Below are positions 14,660 to 19,552 of a DNA stretch of 19,552 nt, in pieces. The stretch is from assembly GCA_002402585.1 (NCBI GenBank), contig DHGC01000097.1:7668-27219 (forward strand). The letters run 5' to 3'. The translations under genes were made by a program, and so were the position numbers. The notes beneath the pieces are model-generated. The model was not told the origin of the DNA and made no database searches. It was given only the letters and a program-made list of their open reading frames with translations. The DNA comes from Erysipelotrichaceae bacterium UBA4808 (GTDB taxonomy: Bacteria; Bacillota_I; Bacilli_A; Erysipelotrichales; Erysipelotrichaceae). Each line of letters begins with the position of its first letter. Position 1 is the first letter of the stretch.

Positions 14660-16561
14660 ATGAATGAAACCCGACTTAAGAAGATCTTTGATTTGCTTAG
14701 TGAGAATCAGAGCTATCTCACCAGCGAAAAAATCGCCCAAGAACTGAACGTTAGTCCTAAAACCGTTCGAAATGAGATCAAAGTTCTTGATGCATTATTG
14801 GAAAGACATGGTGGCCATATTGATGCGAAAGCACGTTATGGCTATCGTTTTGAAGTCGTCGATATGGATTTATTTCGTGATTTCTTAGCCAATCATTGGG
14901 CACAATACGCTTATGAAGAAGACAATTTATCCTACAAGCCCAGTCGTGTCCAATTTTTATTGAAAACACTGTTATTTGAGAAAAATTACATTCGTGCCAA
15001 TGACTTGTGTGAACAATTGTCGATCTCAAAGTCACAATTGAGTGCGGATCTATCGATATTGCGTCAAAAGATTGAACCCTATCAGCTCTATTTGGATGTA
15101 CGTCCTCATCATGGGATGAAGATCAATGGAAGTGAACTAAATCTACGCTTATGCATCGCTAACCTTTTATACAACGATGGGAAGAGTTTGGAAGAAGATG
15201 AATTTGAGACCCAGTGGATTTTAGAGGAAATGCGTAGGAATATCCTGCATGTCTTCAATCAGCACCACTATGAAACCAGTGAAGTTGTCTTCCATAACTT
15301 GGTTATTCATTTGTTTGTGGCGCTTGAACGTGTCAAAATTGGTGAATCAATCGTAATGGATACCTCTCATTTAGATAGTTTAAAAAATACAGTGGAATAC
15401 CAGATCGCGCATGAGATCATCTCAGAGTTGGAGCGTCAATTTGGTTATAAATTCCCTGAAGATGAAAAAGGCTATGTCTCCATGCATTTGTCTGGCAAAC
15501 GGGTTTATGGGCAATCAGAACTTGAACCACATGTGGTCAGTTCTGAAGTCGATGATTTAGTCGTAGCCATGATAGAACGTGTTCGTCTTGTCTTGAATGT
15601 TGATTTGACGAAAGATTTGGAACTGCGTGTTGCCTTAGGCCTGCACTGTGAACCAATGGTTAAGCGCATTCGTTATAAACTGATGATGAAGAACCCTTTA
15701 TTGGCTGATATCAAAACACATAAACAAGCGTTTGAAACCGCAGTCGTTGCTTCTGAAGTCGTTAACATTCGCCACAATACAAAGCTGACAGAAGATGAAA
15801 TTGCCTATATCGCTCTACATTTTTATCTTGCCTTAGAAAGACATAAGGTAGCCGTCAATCGTAAGCGTGTTCTCTTGGTGTGTTCGACAGGTCATGGGAC
15901 AGCCAAGCTGCTTGAATACCGTTTCAAGCAAGAATTCAATCCCTTCCTTGATGAGGTCGTCACAAAAGACGCCTTGTCCATTCGCAATCTCGATTTGAGA
16001 GCGTTTGATTTGATCGTTTCTACGGTTCCGTTAAGTGTCAAAACCATCACACCGATCATCTATGTTTCTACGCTATTGAGTGATCAGGATCTTCAAGCAC
16101 TTCGTCATCGATTCAACCAAAATGAACGTTCAATTGCGGAATACTTTGATCGTAAATTGTTTTATAAAGATGTCTTGGTGAGCACAAAAGAAGAAATCAT
16201 TTTCTTCATGGCACAAAGGATTAGTGAGCTTCGACATTTTGAAGACGGCTTCTATGAATCTATTTTAAGACGTGAAGAAGTCGCTTCTACGGAATTCGGA
16301 AATTTGATTGCGATTCCTCATCCAGACAAAGCCTTCAGCTCCAATACCGTCGTTTCTGTCGCCATTCTTAAAAAACCCATTCAGTGGAAAGAGCGCATGG
16401 TTCAACTGGTGTTCATGTTAGCATATGGCAATCATGAGCTTGACAATCTCGATGTCTTCTTTGCGAAAAGCGCTCAATTTCTAACCAGCGCAAGCGACAT
16501 CAATGCGGCAATCCAAGCCAATGATTACGATGATTTCATGAAGATCATCGACCGCAATTAA
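14660..16561 (+). CDS. licR: LicR/ManR-type PRD transcriptional activator with EIIB and EIIA domains
   Basis: 633-residue PTS-controlled activator. Order of domains: HTH_11 (about 5-60; TSEKIAQELNVSPKTVRNEI), a second Mga-like HTH (about 95-160), PRD1 (about 185-285; His212, His217 and His276 candidates), PRD2 (about 290-395; His329 and His387), an EIIB-Gat-like domain with Cys408 in LLVCSTGHGTAKLLE, and an EIIA-fructose/mannitol-like domain (about 495-633) with His554 in IPHPD. In this family HPr phosphorylates the PRDs to activate, and the EII components phosphorylate the regulator to inactivate it when sugar is absent. It is divergent from the PTS operon and most likely activates it. The start is fixed by the HTH at the N-terminus, although no Shine-Dalgarno is visible. 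Confidence 0.94.
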   Translation: MNETRLKKIFDLLSENQSYLTSEKIAQELNVSPKTVRNEIKVLDALLERHGGHIDAKARYGYRFEVVDMDLFRDFLANHWAQYAYEEDNLSYKPSRVQFLLKTLLFEKNYIRANDLCEQLSISKSQLSADLSILRQKIEPYQLYLDVRPHHGMKINGSELNLRLCIANLLYNDGKSLEEDEFETQWILEEMRRNILHVFNQHHYETSEVVFHNLVIHLFVALERVKIGESIVMDTSHLDSLKNTVEYQIAHEIISELERQFGYKFPEDEKGYVSMHLSGKRVYGQSELEPHVVSSEVDDLVVAMIERVRLVLNVDLTKDLELRVALGLHCEPMVKRIRYKLMMKNPLLADIKTHKQAFETAVVASEVVNIRHNTKLTEDEIAYIALHFYLALERHKVAVNRKRVLLVCSTGHGTAKLLEYRFKQEFNPFLDEVVTKDALSIRNLDLRAFDLIVSTVPLSVKTITPIIYVSTLLSDQDLQALRHRFNQNERSIAEYFDRKLFYKDVLVSTKEEIIFFMAQRISELRHFEDGFYESILRREEVASTEFGNLIAIPHPDKAFSSNTVVSVAILKKPIQWKERMVQLVFMLAYGNHELDNLDVFFAKSAQFLTSASDINAAIQANDYDDFMKIIDRN

Positions 16562-16614
16562 AAACAAACTCAGCATAGATAGAGGTAAAGCTGGTTTGAT
16601 GTATTTATTAACTT

Positions 16615-16635
16615 GACCGCGTTTGAGGTCTTTTT
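16615..16635 (+). terminator. Weak terminator after licR
   Basis: GACC (16615-16618) and GGTC (16627-16630) can pair across an 8-nt loop, followed by five T (16631-16635). The stem is short, so efficiency is doubtful. A longer imperfect hairpin without a T run (AAACTCAGC with GCTGGTTT, 16566-16597) lies just upstream. Confidence 0.35.
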
Positions 16636-17095
16636 AATTTAACTGTATTTTTTCAAGTTCACTGATGAAGTAATCACGATTATTAAGCGAGATGATCTGC
16701 TTCGCAGCTTCATAAGCTAAGGCTTGGTATTTATGGAAGTCTTCCACGTGTTGTTTCAATGCAGAAATGCGCGTAAAGGCTTCATACGCAAACGCCAAGT
16801 CGATATCTCCAATGCCATTGTTCAAACATATGGACAATGACTTATTGGCGTGGTACTCAGCACTTTCCAACAACCCAACACTGCAATACACTCTTGAAAT
16901 CTGCCATTCACCTCTTATCATATTCACAGCTTCACCAACAAAACTCCAATGATAAAGTGAAGTATGCGCCATATGGATCATACGAATATCATCGTAATCA
17001 CTACGATCACTTTTCTCAAGCATGTCCCAGGTATTATTGAAGAGTTCAATGGCGAATTGTTTGTGCTTTTCTAAACTGATTTCTGGTGTTTCCAT
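16634..17095 (-). CDS. Conserved TPR-like helical protein of unknown function
   Basis: 153 residues, all helical and cytosolic. It resembles a widespread bacterial family with the pattern HKQFAIELFNNTWDMLEKSD, MIHMAHTSLYHW, RGEWQISRVY and IGDIDLAFAYEA, which forms tetratricopeptide-like helix pairs. No reaction is known; the several His and Trp residues in the second helix (HMAHTSLYHW) are conserved in the relatives I recall. AAGGAG lies six bases before the ATG. An extended -10 promoter with a perfect TATAAT is 28 bases upstream, so it appears monocistronic and independent of the structured RNA behind it. It converges on licR. Confidence 0.8.
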   Translation of the reverse strand: METPEISLEKHKQFAIELFNNTWDMLEKSDRSDYDDIRMIHMAHTSLYHWSFVGEAVNMIRGEWQISRVYCSVGLLESAEYHANKSLSICLNNGIGDIDLAFAYEAFTRISALKQHVEDFHKYQALAYEAAKQIISLNNRDYFISELEKIQLN

Positions 17096-17122
17096 GCGGT
17101 GCTCCTTAATGATGTTTAGTTC

Positions 17123-17131
17123 ATTATAACA
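17123..17131 (-). promoter_or_regulatory. Extended -10 promoter of the TPR-like gene
   Basis: On the minus strand, TG-T-TATAAT is a perfect TATAAT with the TGn extension. A loose -35 (TTCATA) lies about 18 bases upstream. The predicted start gives a leader of about 20 bases carrying the AAGGAG site. Confidence 0.65.
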
Positions 17132-17149
17132 AATATTAAAGAAGCATAT

Positions 17150-17257
17150 GAAAGGGCATCTTATTTCACTAAGATGCCCCGCTCTTCAGGATTTATAGGT
17201 TGCCTCTCATCGATATCGCATTATTTTATTCAAGTATTGCAACCATCCTAAAGGGTA
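17150..17257 (-). ncRNA. Candidate structured small RNA, not recognised
   Basis: About 105 nt on the minus strand with its own predicted promoter and terminator and no open frame. AGGAT-GGTTGC (17249-17239) pairs with GCAACC (17203-17198) and ATCCT (17192-17188), giving an 11-bp two-part helix. A TATAA bulge lies on the 3' side, and the 35-nt apical region contains a CGATATCG palindrome. A linker (GAAGAGCG) leads to a 10-bp terminator hairpin. I could not match it to a known riboswitch or RNA class. Since the downstream gene has its own promoter, a free small RNA is preferred over a leader element. Confidence 0.42.
17154..17179 (-). terminator. Strong hairpin at the 3' end of the candidate small RNA
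   Basis: GGGCATCTTA and TAAGATGCCC form a perfect 10-bp stem with a 6-nt loop. On the minus strand it is followed by TTTC and a T-rich stretch, a modest U tract. It could also end read-through from the DUF1295 gene. Confidence 0.6.
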
Positions 17258-17262
17258 TCTTC

Positions 17263-17290
17263 ATCATAGCACGTTAAACCTGAAAATCAA
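17263..17290 (-). promoter_or_regulatory. Promoter of the candidate small RNA
   Basis: On the minus strand, TTGATT (17285-17290) and TATGAT (17263-17268) have 16-bp spacing, with a TGC extended -10 directly upstream of TATGAT. The expected start is near 17256, seven bases before the first paired base of the RNA. Confidence 0.5.
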
Positions 17291-17298
17291 GATTTCAA

Positions 17299-17326
17299 GA
17301 TGAACGCTACGTGAACAGTATGTGAA
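17299..17326 (-). promoter_or_regulatory. Three 11-bp-spaced TTCACA-like repeats (Pho-box-like)
   Basis: On the minus strand, TTCACA (17326-17321), TTCACG (17315-17310) and TTCATC (17304-17299) are separated by exactly five bases each. This is the 6+5 direct-repeat pattern bound by PhoP/OmpR-type response regulators (TTMACA-N5 repeats in Bacillus PhoP). It ends 8 bp upstream of the small-RNA -35, a typical activator position. Confidence 0.42.
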
Positions 17327-17356
17327 CAGAAATTTCACACAATGAATGTATTCCTT

Positions 17357-18232
17357 CTATTTCGTCAGTTTAGGGAAAATCATTGGGACACGTTTCGCAT
17401 ATTCATCCCATCCTGGATATTTCTCCATATTCTTTTCCAATAAAGGCGTTGAAATCTTAATCAGCACGATGCTCATCAATAACGGAGAGATAACCAATAG
17501 CCCATAATACAGTGGATTAACTGCTTGTGTGAATAACAAGGTAAATCCAACCAAGTATAAACCGACCCAAATCAAAATCTCACCAAAATAGTTTGGATGA
17601 CGTGTGATGGACCATAGGCCTGTCTGAATCAAGGTCTTGGTCCCCTTGCGCTTGTTCTCTTCAATGCTCTTACGAAGTTGTTCATCGCCTACCACTTCAA
17701 AATACAAGCCAATCAAAGCCATCAACAAGCCACCATAAACAAAGATACTGTCGATGCCTCCACTGAATGTGTTATAGCGAATGGTTGAATATGCAGCAGA
17801 GCCAACGATAAAATTTATCAAACCTTGAATCATGAAGACTCTAAAGAAAGCAGCGATGACAACGTTTTCCCCCCACTCTTCACGCCATTGCGCATAGCGA
17901 AAATCTTCCGCTTTTCCCCAGTTACGCTTGAATAATCGAACGGATAAGCGAACACCCCAAAGTGTGATGAAAGCGACAACGAGATAGGAAAGCAGTGTTG
18001 GGTTTTCGCTTGTTAATAAAGTGACCCAACTGCCAACCACGAAACCCATGCCCCAACCGATATCGACAATCGAGTTGTTTTTAAGAACTTGAGCATAAAT
18101 GAAAATCAATGTGAAATACGCAAAAGTTAGTGCAAGTGGAATCAAGAGTCCAACTTGTGTAAAGCCTTGGCTCGCTAAAGCCAATATCAAGGCAAATAAG
18201 AATGAGTAAATGATAATACGTTTGATGTCCAT
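17357..18232 (-). CDS. DUF1295 family membrane protein (steroid 5-alpha reductase-like fold)
   Basis: 291 residues with about seven or eight hydrophobic segments, matching DUF1295 (PF06966), related to steroid 5-alpha-reductases and isoprenylcysteine methyltransferases. Landmarks are SIVDIGWGMGF (54-64), WGVRLSVRLFKRNWGKAEDFRY (92-113), FEVVGDEQL (178-186) and the signature GLWSITRHPNYFGE (205-218), where the relatives bind NADPH or a methyl donor. The natural substrate of bacterial members is unknown; a lipid or isoprenoid is a guess. GAGGA lies seven bases before the ATG. It is transcribed away from the DUF454-catalase cluster, and the gap of 179 bases holds two separate inverted repeats. 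Confidence 0.88.
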   Translation of the reverse strand: MDIKRIIIYSFLFALILALASQGFTQVGLLIPLALTFAYFTLIFIYAQVLKNNSIVDIGWGMGFVVGSWVTLLTSENPTLLSYLVVAFITLWGVRLSVRLFKRNWGKAEDFRYAQWREEWGENVVIAAFFRVFMIQGLINFIVGSAAYSTIRYNTFSGGIDSIFVYGGLLMALIGLYFEVVGDEQLRKSIEENKRKGTKTLIQTGLWSITRHPNYFGEILIWVGLYLVGFTLLFTQAVNPLYYGLLVISPLLMSIVLIKISTPLLEKNMEKYPGWDEYAKRVPMIFPKLTK

Positions 18233-18276
18233 AATAAGTCCTCTTTTTGTTAATTATCTTAACTTTTTTAGTTTGA

Positions 18277-18297
18277 TTATGCACTTAATATGCATAA
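18277..18297. promoter_or_regulatory. Inverted repeat upstream of the DUF1295 gene
   Basis: TTATGCA (18277-18283) and TGCATAA (18291-18297) form a perfect inverted repeat with a 7-bp spacer, 45 bases before the DUF1295 start. It may be an operator; on the minus strand CATAAT could be a -10. Confidence 0.35.
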
Positions 18298-18378
18298 ATA
18301 ACACCAATTAAGGAATCATTGCCTAGATTGGATGGTTCAATCCCTCTTTTCATTGTACATTTAAAATTAATAGAAGTA

Positions 18379-18400
18379 ATTATCATTACTTAATGATAAT
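18379..18400. promoter_or_regulatory. Long perfect inverted repeat before DUF454-catalase cluster
   Basis: ATTATCATTA (18379-18388) and TAATGATAAT (18391-18400) are perfect 10-bp arms with a 2-bp centre. It ends one base before the ribosome binding site of the DUF454 gene, so a bound protein would block transcription. The GATAAT hexamers recall Fur-family boxes but are arranged outward, unlike the standard 7-1-7 site. The two-base loop argues against an RNA hairpin. Confidence 0.55.
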
Positions 18401-18411
18401 CAGGACATCAT

Positions 18412-18762
18412 TTGGAAATCAAAACATTTGTTCGAAATGGCCTCGGTTTTTCATTACTAGGCCTTGGAGCTGTTGGTCTCGTTTTACCCTTTTGGCCGAC
18501 AACACCTTTTGTCTTGGCTTCTTTCGCGTGTTTTTCGACTTCTCCAAAGATACGCTCACGGATCCTTCAAATCCACTTCTTTCGTGAAAACATTGAAAAT
18601 TATGAATGCGGAAATGGCTTGAGCAAACGTACCCTTTGGATTAGTCTAATCTGGTTATGGGGTATGTTGCTTATTTCCATGATCGTTACAAACATGCTAT
18701 GGTTAATGATTTTACTCAGTTTGATTGGTATCACTGTTTCAATTCTTATCCTCTGGATATGA
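18412..18762 (+). CDS. DUF454 / YbaN-like small membrane protein
   Basis: 116 residues with the DUF454 (PF04304) pattern: a first hydrophobic segment GFSLLGLGAVGLVLP, the signature LPFWPTTPF (25-33), FACFSTSP, then a basic amphipathic loop with HFFRENIENYECGNGLSKRT, and two C-terminal hydrophobic segments. The family is integral to the inner membrane and of unknown function, sometimes found near haem or iron genes. The start is a TTG at 18412 supported by AGGA six bases upstream; no in-frame ATG gives the full first helix. It is followed after 22 bases by another membrane protein gene and then catalase, suggesting one transcript. Confidence 0.85.
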   Translation: MEIKTFVRNGLGFSLLGLGAVGLVLPFWPTTPFVLASFACFSTSPKIRSRILQIHFFRENIENYECGNGLSKRTLWISLIWLWGMLLISMIVTNMLWLMILLSLIGITVSILILWI

Positions 18763-18784
18763 AATGCAAAGAAGGATCAATGAT

Positions 18785-19396
18785 ATGAAACGTTTCTTTG
18801 GTAGGGTTGAGACCATCTTCGATGTCCTATATCTAACAATTGCGACAACGATTGGTATTTATCTACTTGTAAGTGCCAATGGAAGCGAGCTTCGTCAATT
18901 TGCTGGCTTAATGGCATTGGTGCTTGCAGGAGGCGATGCCTTTCATTTAATTCCTCGTGTCTATGTCATTTTCATGGGTAGAGAAGAAGTCTTTCGACGC
19001 GCCCTAGGCCGTGGGAAGCAGATCACATCCATCACAATGACGTTCTTCTTTGTAATGTTTTGGCATATCGCTCTTTCTCTTTTTAGATTGGATTTAATCT
19101 CGATATGGACACTTGCGGTTTATATGCTTACATTGGTTCGCATCCTATTATGTATTCTTCCCCAAAATCGTTGGGTTGATCGTTATCCCCCTATTTCCTG
19201 GGGAATTTATCGTAATATACCCTTCTTCATCATGGGCTTAGTCATTGCGTTTGTGTTCTATCAGAATCAAAATGTTGTCCCGGCGTTTAGTTTAGCTTGG
19301 CTCGCCATCCTCTTAAGTTTCGGTTTCTATCTACCTGTTGTCCTTTATGCGAATAAGAATCCCAAGATAGGAATGTTGATGCTACCAAGACCATGA
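18785..19396 (+). CDS. Polytopic membrane protein of unknown function, probably C-terminally truncated
   Basis: 203 residues, about six hydrophobic segments. It fits a conserved Bacillota membrane family without assigned function, with motifs AGGDAFHLIPR (48-58), GREE...RALGRGKQITSITMT (65-85), LCILPQNRW (122-130), YPPISWGIYRNIPFFIMG (134-151) and YANKNPKIGMLMLP near the end. The ATG at 18785 has GAAGGA eight bases upstream; earlier in-frame Met codons lack a site. The frame stops after LPRP, but the next frame continues as KTMMYIWLLVMCLALKG, like the missing last helix. A lost A in the AA run at 19387-19388 explains this. It sits between DUF454 and catalase genes. Confidence 0.8.
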   Translation: MKRFFGRVETIFDVLYLTIATTIGIYLLVSANGSELRQFAGLMALVLAGGDAFHLIPRVYVIFMGREEVFRRALGRGKQITSITMTFFFVMFWHIALSLFRLDLISIWTLAVYMLTLVRILLCILPQNRWVDRYPPISWGIYRNIPFFIMGLVIAFVFYQNQNVVPAFSLAWLAILLSFGFYLPVVLYANKNPKIGMLMLPRP

Positions 19397-19464
19397 TGTA
19401 TATCTGGTTGCTGGTGATGTGTTTAGCGCTCAAAGGTATTGATACCCAAGCGATATTCACATAA
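19393..19464 (+). pseudogene. Displaced C-terminal segment of the preceding membrane protein
   Basis: A 23-codon frame (MMYIWLLVMCLALKGIDTQA, then IFT and stop) overlaps the previous stop as ATGA. It is strongly hydrophobic and reads on in register with LPKT if one A is added at 19387-19388, so it is most likely the frameshifted last helix. The alternative is a small translationally coupled membrane peptide. Either way it ends 14 bases before catalase, leaving no room for a catalase promoter after it. Confidence 0.45.
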
Positions 19465-19478
19465 AAAGGAGGTCTATA

Positions 19479-19552
19479 ATGAAAAAATTTGAAAAGCTGT
19501 CCAATGAGGTCGGTGCTCCCGTAGCGGACAATGAGAACAGCATCACAGCTGG
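19479..19552 (+). CDS. katA: Haem catalase (5' end)
   Basis: Only the first 24 codons are present. The product begins MKKFEKLSNEVGAPVADNEN and continues SITAG, the conserved N-terminal arm of monofunctional haem catalases (GAPV.DN..S.TAG) that threads between subunits. These enzymes disproportionate hydrogen peroxide in the cytosol. AAAAAGGAGG ends six bases before the ATG, an excellent ribosome binding site. The short leader before the motif suggests the small-subunit type. No PerR box (TTATAAT-N-ATTATAA) is visible upstream, so it may be transcribed from the DUF454 promoter with the 18379-18400 repeat, or from a weak promoter inside the previous gene. Confidence 0.9.
   Translation, partial: MKKFEKLSNEVGAPVADNENSITA

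Noticed and set aside
17173..17259. An antiterminator in which GATACCC (17259-17253) pairs with the 5' arm of the terminator (GGGCATC on the minus strand, 17179-17173)
   Set aside because: The predicted transcript starts near 17256, inside the first segment, so most of the pairing would be lost. It also contains a mismatch, and the downstream gene has its own promoter.
19397..19478. PerR or Fur box directly before catalase
   Set aside because: No TTATAAT-N-ATTATAA or TGATAAT-N-ATTATCA pattern is present; only a small GGTAT-TG-ATACC palindrome (19435-19446) is seen, which lies in the displaced coding segment.

Overview
The window looks like chromosomal DNA from a moderately AT-rich member of the Bacillota. 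Signs are strong AGGAGG-type ribosome binding sites, sigma-A-like promoters, intrinsic terminators, a BglG/LicR-type PTS regulator, a PadR-DUF2812 pair and a CcpA-like cre site. The gene mix would fit an Erysipelotrichales-like lineage, but that placement is inference only. No tRNA, rRNA, CRISPR array, transposase or phage gene was found. The window starts inside a carboxylesterase gene and ends inside a catalase gene.

Layout. 1-2603: the end of an MhqD-like hydrolase, a 7TM-DISM/GGDEF diguanylate cyclase on the minus strand, and a VOC/PhnB-like protein. 2611-4670: a minus-strand operon of PadR regulator, DUF2812 membrane protein and small exported protein, with a promoter that overlaps a candidate PadR operator. 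4672-7393: an MFS transporter and an aldo/keto reductase on the minus strand, divergent from a MerR regulator. The MFS promoter has the 19-bp spacer and central dyad typical of MerR-activated promoters. 7392-10809: three minus-strand genes closely spaced in the order lipoprotein, LysR, MATE exporter. 10892-16561: a complete beta-glucoside PTS unit (EIIA, EIIB, EIIC, 6-phospho-beta-glucosidase), divergent from its LicR-type regulator, with a cre-like site and a dyad between them. 16615-17356: a TPR-like conserved protein. Behind it lies an apparently independent transcription unit for an unrecognised structured RNA of about 105 nt, with its own extended -10 promoter, a terminator and a three-fold 11-bp direct repeat resembling a Pho box. 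17357-18232: a DUF1295 membrane protein. 18379-19552: a plus-strand cluster of DUF454 protein, polytopic membrane protein and catalase behind a long perfect inverted repeat. The polytopic protein appears to have lost its C-terminus to a one-base frameshift.

How the genes work together. The PTS block is self-contained. EIIA, EIIB and EIIC import and phosphorylate a beta-glucoside, the GH1 enzyme cleaves the phosphorylated sugar, and LicR senses PTS phosphorylation and activates the operon, with probable carbon catabolite repression through the cre site. Much of the rest is stress or efflux equipment, each part with its own local regulator: MerR with MFS and AKR, LysR with MATE, PadR with DUF2812, and catalase with partner membrane proteins. 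The best candidates for something undescribed are the small RNA unit at 17150-17326 and the DUF454/membrane protein/catalase cluster with its operator-like repeat.
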